64,000 bases of DNA from Peromyscus leucopus (lineage: Eukaryota > Chordata > Mammalia > Rodentia > Cricetidae): NCBI RefSeq assembly GCF_004664715.2, contig NC_051069.1:13826226-13890225 (forward strand), in the 5' to 3' direction. A program made the position numbers and the translations under genes. Below are positions 54,118 through 64,000 of this stretch, in pieces. Position 1 is the stretch's first letter; every line of letters starts with the position of its first letter. Below the pieces are notes generated by a model. It was not told where the DNA came from, did not search any database, and saw only the letters and a list, made by a program, of their open reading frames with translations.

Positions 54118-54612
54118 AAGGAGGAGGGGCCAGAAAGATTTTAGGAGCCAGGGGTAGTGGATCTCTATGGCAAAACATTATTTGCTGAACCTGACAGGTC
54201 CATTACACACATGATCTCCCAGCAGCTATGACTACACAAATAATACCTGTATGAAATCAAGCCAGCCCAGACCCCAGAATGAAAGGGGAGTGACTCATGA
54301 AGTCCCACCCCTAGCTGAAGAGCTATTGGGAATTGATGGCTGCTGTGAGTGTGGGGGGGTGGGGGCTAGTTTTCTTCAGGGATGTGGGCACTGAGAGGCT
54401 ACCCTGCTCCTGTAGATGCTCTCCTACCCATAGAGGCAATACTAAATAGACTTAGTAGGCTGGAAAAAAAATAAAAAGAGGGAGAGAGCACATGAAGTTG
54501 GGAGGAAGAAGATGGTGGCAGAGATAGAGAAGGAATGGAGGGAGGAGGCGGAGGGGTGAGTCTCATCAAAACATTATGTACAGGTATGCAATTTTCAATA
54601 AAGAGTTGTTAC
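54118..54612 (+). mobile_element. Rodent LINE-1 (Lx-type) 3' UTR
   Basis: GCCAGAAAGATTTTAGGAGC, CCCACCCCTAGCTGAAGAGC TATTGG, TTTTCTTCAGGGATGTGG and a G/A-rich end with AATAAAGAG. Strong resemblance to rodent L1 3' UTRs. Confidence 0.85.
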
Positions 54613-56022
54613 TATTAAAATGGACTTTCCCCAATCTGTTCCTCCAAGCGTCTAAACCCCCTCAAACATCACGTGTCCACTTTTTCTCTACCATGTGCCC
54701 AGCCTGTAGCAGACCTGAGATGAGAAAAGGGTTCAACAAACATGGATGGGGAAAATCTACACATTGCCACTGTTTCCTGTGGTCAGTGATTTCTTGGTTT
54801 TAGTTTTATGTCATTCATTTCTTGTTTGTTGGTGTTCAAGCACTTTATAATAAATTACAGAATCATAATCCTTTATATATGTGTTTCAGTACATATCTAA
54901 AAATAAATCCCTCTTACTTTCATAACTACAATATAATTAGCATACCAAACAAAATTAATAATTCCCCAATATCATATATAGCTACTTGTTCAGAGTTCTT
55001 CAATTATTCCCCAACATCCTATTACAGATTGTCTTCTCACAGCAGGATCAGAATTGCAGTGGAGGGTGGGCTTTTAAGCCCCATGTAGAAATAGCACCTT
55101 GCTGTTTATTAAATAGCAACTTATAAGCACCGGCTTATTAAAGATGCTGAAGAATAGATTCACCTGATTGGCTAGCTGAGGTGACACCTAGCATTCTTCT
55201 GTCTCCCCTGTCTTTCCCATGAGAGGGAAGCTAGTTATAAATTCTTGGTGTTATTCAAGTCAAATCTTTTCACATAGAAGGCATGGTAGATGACGCTGTA
55301 CCCGGAACACTGAATCACTCTGAGAATTTCATGTCAGGTTGGTCTATCTCAGGGATACTAAGATTGATCGCCAGCTTAAAGTGGTGGTGGCTTGATCCTC
55401 TCTCATTGCAAAGTGAGTCCCCAACCCTTTTATAACTAGCAAATAAATTGTGAGGTGAAAATTGGTACCCGTAAATTCATAGCTTACCATCAACATTTTA
55501 GCACCTACTGATGATCTCCACCTGAATCTGTTATCCCACAGGGGTTGCAAAGTGCTAATTTTCCAATCCCATCCTCCCTTCTTTCTTTATTGGCTTGTAT
55601 GGTTCTGGAACAAAGGGCTTTCTCTCATCAACTGGGATAGATAACTCCCAGTGAAAGACAGGATATGCATGCAGCATTCTTCCCTCTAATAAGTCATGTT
55701 CAAAATAAGTTATTGGTAAACAGCAGCAGATTTTAATCACTAGAATTAAAGCAAAGTTTATGCCAAGGGTGTTCCTCTATACCCTGGCCCCAATAATTGT
55801 TTTAGGATAAGCCTGGGAAGGGGTGTGTGCACGAGACTGTGACCACTGTCCAGAATGCTTAGTGCAAATCTCACATCCAAATCCTCAGATTTTTAAGGAT
55901 AAGGCTGGCTGATCCTAAGTCTTAAAGTTGTTATTGCATCTCAGCCTATCCTGGCTATATGGTTTATGAGCCTGATGCTAATCTTCCCCTTGTGGTTACA
56001 AAAGTCTTTTTGAAAATACATC
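54613..56022. other. Single-copy stretch
   Basis: 1.4 kb without a recognised element. AT-rich at 54820-55030. Confidence 0.42.
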
Positions 56023-56353
56023 TGTGTGTTTGCATGCTTGTGTGTGTGTGTGTATGCATCAGGGAGTGCCTATGTCTATGTGTAGTTTCTCACACACGTG
56101 TGTGAGATCAACCTCAGGTATCATTCCTCAGGCACCTTTTATTTGAGACAGGGTCTTTCATTGACCTGGAACTTCACCACAGGCTGGCTAGCCAGTCAGC
56201 AAGCTCTAGGGAGTCTCCCTGTCTCCACCTCCCTCCCTGCCATCACTGGGATTACAAGCGCATGCCACCTTTACATTGGTTCCGAGGACCCAAACTCAGG
56301 TCCTCACACTGGCAAGGCAGGCACTTGACTGACTGAGCCATCACCACAGCCCC
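56023..56353 (-). mobile_element. RSINE1/B4 SINE
   Basis: GT-rich tail, GAGATCAACCTCAGGTATC, TTTGAGACAGGGTCTTTC, GGCTGGCTAGCCAGTCAGC and GACTGAGCCATCACCACAGCC. Confidence 0.93.
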
Positions 56354-56439
56354 ACAGGTCTCTTATCACACACTTACTCCCATGCTTCCATCCCTGGGGA
56401 GAATAGTCATTCCAAGGGGTCACGGAGTAAGTCTTGCCA

Positions 56440-56960
56440 CTCACTTTTTTCTTTGGATTAAATTTTTATTTTGAGCATTTCAGTGAAAACTCTTGATTCC
56501 AAAACCTCAAATCAGTTTAAATAACTCCTGCCTTCCCGCTGACTACACCACTCACAAACGGCTGGGTCAGCCGCGAGCATAAAACCTCGATTCTCTTTCC
56601 AGTTAAACAGCACAGACTGCCCTGAGTTCTTTAATATGGCCTCATAAATCCAGCCCAGTTCTTTGCTTCTTCGTTCCCAGTCTCGGCTGCTCTCCCCCAC
56701 TCACTGAGCCCAGCATGGCTGCAGGGTGCTCCCTTCCTGAAATCAGAGGCAGACTGTCCTACCCTCTCTCTGACCCCTTTGCCGCCAGGCTGCAACATAA
56801 GCTCCCATCTAATTGCTGCTCTGCCTCTCTCAGCAGAACTTGACCTCTTTCTGGGTCCCTCTCTTAAAGCAACTGTCTGTGTTTTTCATTATGTTTGCCA
56901 AGACACATTAGTTTGAACTTTTCCCGGACCTAACTGGGTTGGCTTCTTTTTCTTTAAACC
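56440..56960. promoter_or_regulatory. Candidate enhancer-like single-copy block
   Basis: Repeat-free with retained CpGs (GGTCAGCCGCGAGCATAAAA) and CATAAATCC, TTTAATATGG words. Function is inference only. Confidence 0.28.
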
Positions 56961-57419
56961 TCTGAGGCAGCAGGTTCAAGAATGCAGCCTTTGGTGGGAG
57001 GAGGGATTTGGCCTAGAAGCCTTAGGAGCTTTCAGCCAGGACAGTTGTGTTAATCATATAGTCCTCCTAGGACTGCGTGTGGACTGTCTCTTTAAGAAGT
57101 GGGCAGACTCTGGGTCCAACTTCAACTTCAGACCTCAGTTAGAAGTTGAAGCCACAAAGAGAACACACACAGCCTGCCCAGAAAGCTGCCCGGCCTTGCC
57201 ATGGACTGTCCCTACTAGTCTGCCACCCTCAAATCCTCAAACCCATCCCACGCAAACACAAATGTGTCCTCTCTAAACATCGAAGCAAGCCTTCGAGCAA
57301 GCCTCCGCCCTACAGAGGAGTTGAAAGCCAAGTTCCCGGGCACCATCCGCTTCTGTACTTAGGCCAGTCACCTCGCAAGAAGCAGCACCTCCCGCCTACA
57401 CCCGACCCGCGTTCCTGAG
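56961..57419. other. Single-copy stretch
   Basis: 90- and 65-codon plus frames are motif-free. Confidence 0.4.
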
Positions 57420-57740
57420 AATTCCTTATGATTACTGTGAAGATGCCATCAGCAGATGAATAATTCCCTTGGAAATAAAAGTGTTCGTGAGCCCGGGGAG
57501 AAGAGAGGAGAAAACACAGGGATAAGAATGCTAATCAGAACGAAGGGAGTTTTCCAGCTTTTTAGCTTTGCTAGGGTAAAAAAGAATAAAATAAAAAGTC
57601 AACTATAAAAAGTGCTGGAAGGGCTTCATGCAGCCTGGGGCATTTGCCAAGGGACAGATTTCCTCCATCAACTCAGTTCCTCCCCGGCCCTTTCCTTGTG
57701 TCGTTTCCTTTGCTTTCTTCTTTCCTTTATCTTTTAAGCA
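57420..57740. promoter_or_regulatory. Candidate enhancer-like single-copy block
   Basis: AT-rich with GAATAATTCCC, AATGCTAATCAGAACG and TAAAAAGAATAAAATAAAAAG. Contains a CATCAGCAGATG E-box-like word. Unverified. Confidence 0.28.
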
Positions 57741-58179
57741 GCCCTACTCGGGCCGGGCAGCAATCTTTGGGGCCAGTGAAGCTTGTGTTGGGCAAGTCTT
57801 GGAAATAGGTCCAGCCAGCTCCCTGCAGAGGGGGACATCCCATCGTTCTGGGATGGCAGCAGGGAGACCCCAACTCCTCAAGCTGGTGGGGTCCCTCCAA
57901 GGTCACAGGCAGGACTCTCTCTGCTTTCTCCACCCTCCCAAGCTTTTCCTCGCCCACTGCCTCCTTCTGTTCCTTCGTCTCCTGCAAGCCAGTCCTTTTG
58001 GTGGCCAGATAACTAAAGGCATCTGCCAGGCCTGAGGTCGCCTTTTTGAACCCCTCCCCACTCTTGTTTCTGACAGGGCTCCTCCACATGGCTTAGCACA
58101 TCCCAGGATGGCCTTCTCCTGACTTCGCTGTCCAGATGCGTGACCGCTGTGCCTTTGTAAATAAAACGGTAAAGTCCCA

Positions 58180-58500
58180 AGAGGTTAGCTTGCTGTGGAG
58201 AGAGAAATACATAAATCAATATGCAAATAAGTCTACATCAGACTCTGCAACGCTGTGATGGAGCATCTTGGAAGATGGATGGAGCAGCATTCCTGCTGAA
58301 TTCTGTCCGAAGCGCCATGATTCCAACAGTGGGCTTAGGGAGAAAGTGAGCCAGATGGAAAGTCCTCCTGGGTTGACTTTACTTAAATATATTCCAGGGA
58401 CCAAGCTAATTGCTGATTCAGTCTCAAACTTTGATTTTTCCGTCTCTCAATTCCCTGCATCTCAAGTAGATTTTATTGGGAGTCTGTGAGAAGCCCTCAG
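58180..58500. promoter_or_regulatory. Candidate enhancer-like block with POU octamer
   Basis: A perfect octamer ATGCAAAT at 58221-58228 sits beside AAATCAAT. The rest is unique, with CTAATTGCTGATTCA downstream. Regulatory role inferred from motifs only. Confidence 0.3.
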
Positions 58501-58518
58501 TCCTATTGAGGATCTTTC

Positions 58519-58698
58519 TGGATTAGTTTTTATCTTTATTTTATGTGCATTGATGTTTTGCCTGAATATATGTCTATGTGAGAATGTCAGATGTTCTGGA
58601 ACTGGACAGCTGTGAGCTGCCACACAGGTGATGGGAGGTGCTGTGCAGGTCCTCTGGAAGAGCAGCCCGTGCTCTTAGCCACTGAACCATCTCTCCAG
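58519..58698 (-). mobile_element. B3 SINE
   Basis: TTTATTTTATGTGCATTG tail, GCAGGTCCTCTGGAAGAGC and CTTAGCCACTGAACC ATCTCTCCAG head. Confidence 0.93.
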
Positions 58699-59079
58699 AT
58701 CCCTCTTCTTGATTCTTGACCAACTGTTCTGAGAACACAGTGATGGGAATTTCTGTCCTTGGACCAAGGAAGAATTAGATGATCCCAACCTGGAAGAGAG
58801 AAGCTGTTGGGTAACTTCCAGAGAGAAAGGTAGTGATTCTCATCTTGAGTCCAAAGAACAGACACAGCAGGCTCTTATTGTTCACACAGACTCACAACCA
58901 TCATGCTCCTGGGGTGGAACAATGGAGAAGGTGGAAGAATTTCCAGTCCTGTGTGTCCTCATGCACCTGGGCAGCACAGAAAGTCAGATTCTGGAGTCTG
59001 GCTTCACGGTCTTCTTCCCAACTCACAGCCTTGCACCCAATCTGCTGCCAGTTTCCCTGTGTGGTTGCATTACCACCTG

Positions 59080-59083
<4 letters not shown>
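58699..59083. other. Single-copy spacer
   Basis: Nothing recognised; the frames that continue into the CT repeat are artefacts of the repeat. Confidence 0.4.

Positions 59084-59141
<58 letters not shown>
59084..59141. repeat. (CT)n microsatellite
   Basis: About 29 pure CT units. Confidence 0.98.
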
Positions 59142-59143
<2 letters not shown>

Positions 59144-59218
59144 CCATCACCTTTCCTCTGATTCCTGCATCTCCTCTTATTTTTCTAACAAAATCATATA
59201 CTAAAAAGAGAGAAGAGG

Positions 59219-59302
59219 AGGACTTAGGAGCTCAGTTAGTAAAACACAAAGAACTCGCCCTGCAAGCCTGAGGCCCCAAGCTTGCTTTCCAAAACCCAAG
59301 TG

Positions 59303-59370
<68 letters not shown>

Positions 59371-59740
59371 TTCTTTTCTTTTCTTTCTTTCTTTCTTTCT
59401 TCTCTTTCTTTCTTCTCTTTCTTTCCTTTCCTCCCTCCCTTCCTCCCTCTCCTCCCTCCCTTCCTTCCTTCCTTCCTTCCTTCCTTTCTTTTTAAAGCTT
59501 AGCATGTTGGTACACATTTCTAATCCCAGGTACGGGGAAGTCAGCTAGTCTAGTTTACCAGACAATTTCCGGATCAATGAGAGAGACCCTGCTTCACAAA
59601 AGAGGGGGAAATGGTGAACAACTTCCTGAAGAACAATGCTCAAGGTTGTCTTCTGATAGCCACATGCACATGGGCACACGTACGCCCCATGCATGCACCC
59701 TCGCACACTAACACACGCACACATGCAATACATGCACAAA
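59219..59740 (+). mobile_element. RSINE1 split by (TTTC)n
   Basis: Head at 59219-59302 (AGGAGCTCAGTTAGTAAAAC). The body resumes at about 59494 (GCATGTTGGTACACATTTCTAATCCC; GATCAATGAGAGAGACCCTGC) and ends CA-rich. The repeat sits at the same internal junction as in 1848-2450. Confidence 0.88.
59303..59493. repeat. (TTTC)n/(TTCC)n microsatellite
   Basis: About 190 bp of pyrimidine tetranucleotide: TTTC first, then CTTTT, CTCC and TTCC variants. Confidence 0.98.
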
Positions 59741-59763
59741 AAGAGAGAAGGGTAAATGACGTT

Positions 59764-60113
59764 ATATTAGTTACCTTTCTGTTGCTGTTTAAACACCGTA
59801 ACCAAGGGAACGTATAGAAGGAAGAGTTAATTTGGGCTCACGGTTCCAGGGTAAGAGTCCATAACGGTGGGGAGCAGGGCAGCAAGGGGCAGTGGTGGCA
59901 GGAGCGAGGAGCTCTCATCTTGAACTGAAAGCAGGAAGAACAGAGAGTAAACTGAAAGTAGGCAAGGCTTTTTACTCCCAAAGCCTGCCCCCAGTGACAC
60001 ACTTCCTCCAGCGAGGCTGCATCTCCTAAACCTCTCCAAACAGCAACACCACCTGGGGACCAAGCATTCAAATTTATGAGCCTATGGGGGCTACCCTCAT
60101 GCAAACCACCACA
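59764..60113 (-). mobile_element. LTR-like rodent repeat
   Basis: TTAGTTACCTTTCTGTTGCTG, TTAATTTGGGCTCACGGTTCC, AAAGCCTGCCCCCAGTGAC and CATGCAAACCACCACA. Same class as 62414-62755. Confidence 0.75.
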
Positions 60114-60524
60114 GATGCCCATGTTCTATCACCTACCAATGATTCAAGAATGGCCAAACAACGGTCAATTCACAGCTGGTCCTGTTTCAGTTATATGCCC
60201 ATCCCATTTACCACCATGCCTCAACTCTCAGAACCTGGATAATTTCAAAGCAAACCTCAAATTTAGTCTGTGGTTCCTTTTTGGATATAATCATTCCATT
60301 ATGATATTAAGCAATAATTCTTAACATCTCCAAACACACTGTGTCTATTTTTTCTTGTGAGCCATGTCTCTTCATTTGTTGATTGAATAAAGTGGATTAT
60401 TTGAACTAAGACTCTCACTGACTACATTCCTGTGGCAGTGTTGAACATATTCCACTGCCCGATGTGCCTTCTTACTCCGGTGAGTGAAGGAATTTGGAAG
60501 CAGACAGCGGGGTCTCCACCAGAG
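60114..60524. other. Single-copy spacer
   Basis: No recognised element. Confidence 0.4.
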
Positions 60525-60719
60525 CAGCGGTTCTCAACCTGTGAGTCTCAACCGCTTTGGGGAGTTGAACGGCCTTTTCACGGGGGTCACTTAAGACCAT
60601 TGGAAAATGCATAACAGTAGCAAAATTATAGTTATGAAGTAGCAATGAAAATAATTTTATGGTTGGAGGTTATGAACTGTATTAAAGGGTCAAAGCATTA
60701 GGAAGGTTGAGAACTACTG
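60525..60719 (+). mobile_element. hAT-Charlie non-autonomous transposon (URR1/RChARR1-like)
   Basis: Terminal inverted repeats CAGCGGTTCTCAACCT (60525-60540) and AGGTTGAGAACTACTG (60704-60719) match at 14 of 16. Internal words AACAGTAGCAAAATTATAG and GAAGTAGCAATGAAAATAAT fit this rodent family. Flanks CACCAGAG and ATACAGAG share CAGAG, a decayed 8-bp duplication. Confidence 0.93.
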
Positions 60720-62267
60720 ATACAGAGAGAATGTAAAGTCTATATGCATTTTTCTTTCTGATAGTAGCAGCCACTGAGCATCACTGCCTGGATGTACCAT
60801 TTCCACTTCTTCATTGATGCTGACATTCTATTCATCTTCATTTCAGAGCTTCTAGAGGAGTAATTTCTTTCCTTAGGCCACTCATTCTTTGGAGATCTCA
60901 GGCCACATAGCCAGAATATTAAAGTGAGTTGTGGCCAGTGTCTTTCACACCTCAATGTAAAAGAAACTTCCTGTTCTCCTTAGCCATCTGTCTTCATTTT
61001 TGTTATTGTTGTTTTTTCAAACACATTTCAAAAGCCATTCATTGGCCAATATATTGGCTTTGCTTTAGTGTCTATGGATAGATTAGTTTGAGTAATTCAG
61101 AAAAATGTCTTTCATTGAAACATAGACTACCCTGCCATGTATGTATGATGTTTGTGCTATAAATGTACACTTGTAGAGCCTTCCTGATAATTCACATCCC
61201 TACTTTTGAAGGGCCCTCATCTTGGCTCTGAGGATGAAGAAGGCATCTTCCATGTAGAGAAGTCGTTACCAGCTGGGGACACAGATAAGAACAGGGTCCA
61301 GCTGCTCACTTCATGCCACCAGCCTTGTGCAACTGACCACGATGGCTCCAGTCCTAATCCCTGCTGTTCACATGTGCTCTGAGAAGACAGTCCCACGGTT
61401 CAGGTTTCTTTGTGGCTGTGGAGATTAATAGACTGCAAGCTGAGTGGCTTCTCATTACACCATACCGACAGAGGCAGCCTGCTGACACCTGATGGGAGAG
61501 CCCAGAGGTGAATCTCTCTACATGAGCTGTCAGTAACATACTTCATACTTCTGGGGAATGTGGAAAACCCATCCAAGCAGATAATATTAAGGACCCAGGG
61601 TCCCTAGTCAGGGCCGGGCCAGCTGGTTGCAGCAACAGGATCTCCAAGGAGAGCGTCTCAATAAACTGGCCTGGATTGCAGCCACAGGCTTGAAAGCCTG
61701 CTGGCTACTGGCTGCATCTGCTACCCAGCTCCAGCTGGGATCATGGTTGCCTCAACCAGCGGTATGAGGAGATGTAGCAGTGATAGTATAGATCCTTCTT
61801 GATTTTTTTTTTTTTGTCCCAACAGTCAGCTATAGAGAAGATGCCATGTATGGAGCTAGGCTCTGCCTTCCTACCTTTGATGGCTGTGTTGAAGTTTGGT
61901 GCTTGGAAACCATTTATATGGGCTTGTGTTTGTCTGTCTGTAAAAAATATGGAAAAAGGTGATAAGCATCTCTTCCTGAGACATTTACCTGCCACCCCGT
62001 TTTCCTCTCTGGGCTTCTCATCACACTTGAGGGAAGCCTGCAGCTATACTGGAGTTGCTGCCCAGCATACTGCCCTCCTGGAGTATACTCAATAGACCGT
62101 TTTTTCCTGTCCTGATCTAAAGCGGGAATGCATTCACTGTCAATCACTCTGCTGTTACCATAGTGACTAGGCACCCAGTCCACTACACTTCTCTCTGTGT
62201 AACTAAATCTGTCACATGGGAAAGGGGATTCTTTTTAAATAGGGTCTTAAACATTCAGGGGTAAGGA
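60720..62267. other. Single-copy stretch (about 1.5 kb)
   Basis: No repeat recognised. Antisense frames at 61741-62183 have no motif. Confidence 0.42.
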
Positions 62268-62920
62268 GCAGTGTTGGGGAGATGGCTCAGTGGAGATGGC
62301 ACACTTCCTATGCAAGTGTGAGGACTTGGTTCAGGTACCCAGAACCCACATAAATCTGGATGCTACTGTGTGTATTTCCTAGTACTTGGATGGTGAGATG
62401 GGAGGTGGAGACATGTTTTAATTACTTTTCTATGCCTCTGATAAAATACCATGACCAAAGCAACTCATACAAAAAGATGTTCAGTTGGGCTTGCAGTTCT
62501 AGAAGGTTAGAATCCATGATGACTGAGTGAAGGCCTGGTGGTGAAACATCTGAGATCTCACATCTCAAACTGAAGGTAGGAGGTAGAGAACACAATGGGA
62601 ATGGCACAAGTCTTTTAAAATCTCAAAGCCTGCCCCCAGTGACACACCTCCTCCAACAAAGCCACACCTCCTAATCCTTCCCAAACGGTTCCACCCACTG
62701 GGGATCAAACATATGAGCCTATAGGGTCAGTCTCATTCTCATTCAAATCATCACTAAACAGGAGAATCCTCAGAAGTATTTGAGCTGGATGTCTCGGTGT
62801 ACACAGCACTGAATGAGAGAGCCTGTCTCAAACAAGGCAAAGAGATGAGTGGCACCTGAGGTTGTTCTCTGACCTCCATATTACATGGTATGGCACACAG
62901 TGCATGACTATATTCTCCCC
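62268..62920 (+). mobile_element. RSINE1 SINE interrupted by an LTR
   Basis: Left part 62268-62413 (GTTGGGGAGATGGCTCAGTG; AACCCACATAAATCTGGATG). The right part resumes at 62756 (GGAGAATCCTCAGAAG; GAATGAGAGAGCCTGTCTC; CACCTGAGGTTGTTCTCTGAC). Confidence 0.9.
62414..62755 (-). mobile_element. LTR-like repeat inserted in RSINE1
   Basis: TGTTTTAATTACTTTTCTATG start; AGCCTGCCCCCAGTGACAC and GGATCAAACATATGAGCC inside. Flanks AGACA (62409-62413) and AAACA (62756-62760) agree at 4 of 5, consistent with a 5-bp duplication. Confidence 0.8.
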
Positions 62921-62924
62921 ACTC

Positions 62925-62947
62925 CTCTGTCTCTGTCTCTGTCTCTG

Positions 62948-63025
<78 letters not shown>

Positions 63026-63028
63026 ACA
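62925..63028. repeat. (CTGT)n-(CT)n-(CA)n compound microsatellite
   Basis: CTGTCT words to about 62970, CT to 63000, then CA 63001-63028. It forms the tail of the RSINE1. Confidence 0.97.
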
Positions 63029-63757
63029 TTCAAGAGGATCTTTTTGTTGAAATATAATGCCACTCCAAATTTGAGGGCTGTACATTGGTTCAATGGGCTC
63101 AATAAATAATCGGCTCAGGCTGACCTGAGTCTAGGGTGTTGCATCTGCTGAGCCCACAGATGAGGAGTACAGAATTGGGGTGGAGACTCTGTGCTCTATG
63201 ATGCTTTGACTCTTACCTGTATAGTTAGAGGTGGGTGGTGGGGACTGATGGTGAGGTACACATGACAGCCTGGTGTTGTTGCCACCTTATGTTCATGATT
63301 TTATTTCCTGCTGAGAGTCAGATGTAACTGGCATGAATCCCATGACTCTGACAACTTCACTTTCATGTCTTGGTATCAACAGACCATGCAAAATACTCCC
63401 TCTGACCACCTGGATAGGAACCAAGAAAATGTGCAACCTCTACGCTGAGCTGGGACAGATCTTACCAAGTCTAGGGTCTGATTGCACGAGACTTACACCG
63501 AGATCTGCCAGAACTCCAAGGCATATAAGATTCTGGGTGCTACTCAAGGCCTAATAGGTTCATTTGTTTTTGTCACAAGACAGTTTTGGGGTCAACTCTG
63601 ACCATTTCTAGGATTCACTAAAGGGGCCTTGCTGGGATCAGAGCCCCCTTTACAACAGGACTGATAGAAATAATCAAAGTAATAGATGCTGATGCTACTT
63701 AAACATATCCTTGATTCTTTACCTCATGGACACAGAGTAAGATAACTTTTCCTGGTC

Positions 63758-63759
<2 letters not shown>
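63029..63759. other. Single-copy stretch
   Basis: No recognised element or exon. Confidence 0.4.
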
Positions 63760-63799
<40 letters not shown>

Positions 63800-63817
63800 C
63801 GCGCGCGCGCGTGTGTA
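63760..63817. repeat. (TG)n-(CG)n-(TG)n tract
   Basis: TG repeats run into GCGTGCGCGCGCGCGCG (about 63795-63811) and back to TG: alternating purine-pyrimidine throughout. Confidence 0.97.
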
Positions 63818-64000
63818 GCACCATCTGAAAGGTTTGACCCATGAACTATGGCAGAGGTAATGTATGCCACATATATGGTTGCGGGTTTCATTGCTGGGCA
63901 AGATACTCCTCCATCCATTATGATTTATTTCTCTTTGTCCCTCTGCCATGGCAGCTGGCTAAATCTGAAATGGCAGCTTCTCTGTCAGTTTTAGATATCA
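63818..64000. other. Single-copy end of window
   Basis: No recognised element. Confidence 0.4.

Overview
This looks like ordinary non-coding nuclear DNA from a rodent, most likely a cricetid (hamster, vole or deer-mouse group). The evidence is the density of rodent-only retroposons (B1, B3/B2, B4/RSINE1, ID), near-consensus B1 copies of a cricetid-looking subfamily (4394-4548, 7966-8125), and two copies of an ERV LTR type (1-195, 44073-44388) that I associate with cricetid genomes. The order-level call is firm. The family-level call is inference from memory of these repeats.

I found no intact protein-coding gene, no rRNA, tRNA, snRNA or CRISPR array, and no CpG-island promoter. The one confidently recognised gene-derived sequence is a dead processed copy of the ribosomal protein gene RPL18 (minus strand, 788-1391) with three in-frame stops, a frameshift and deletions. 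A second, unrecognised coding-like stretch lies at 52280-52746 (minus strand). It has an acceptor-like site and a hydrophobic C-terminal part in a shifted frame, and is best treated as a possible decayed exon. Most long open frames elsewhere are translated microsatellites or SINEs.

Layout. 0-14 kb: LTR end, RPL18 pseudogene, RSINE1 split by pyrimidine repeats, B3 with an internal minisatellite, L1 with a nested B1, GA/GACA block, many B4 copies. 14-29 kb: fewer repeats, old L1M, MER5 and MER2 fossils, and several long single-copy blocks (14.5-15.0, 22.2-23.3, 25.9-26.8, 28.1-28.3 kb) with homeodomain, POU, SOX or TCF-like motifs that resemble distal enhancers. 29-37 kb: a class II LTR with a 6-bp target duplication, B4, L1 and a three-copy L1/TG tandem array. 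37-45 kb: enhancer-like block at 38.6-38.9 kb with a 14-bp perfect palindrome, paired B3 copies, several LTRs, cricetid ERV LTR. 45-64 kb: mostly single-copy DNA with an L1 3' UTR, Tigger and hAT DNA-transposon fossils, more enhancer-like blocks (56.4-58.5 kb), RSINE1 copies and a Z-DNA-prone (TG)n(CG)n tract near the end.

How it fits together: no genes act together here. The window resembles an intron or a gene desert, possibly beside a developmental gene, in which unique blocks with transcription-factor motifs alternate with retroposon clusters. I found no evidence of a new biological system. The most useful observations are the nested insertions with readable target-site duplications, the SINE and L1 segments turned into tandem repeats, and the candidate regulatory blocks. 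Conservation of those blocks could not be tested here.
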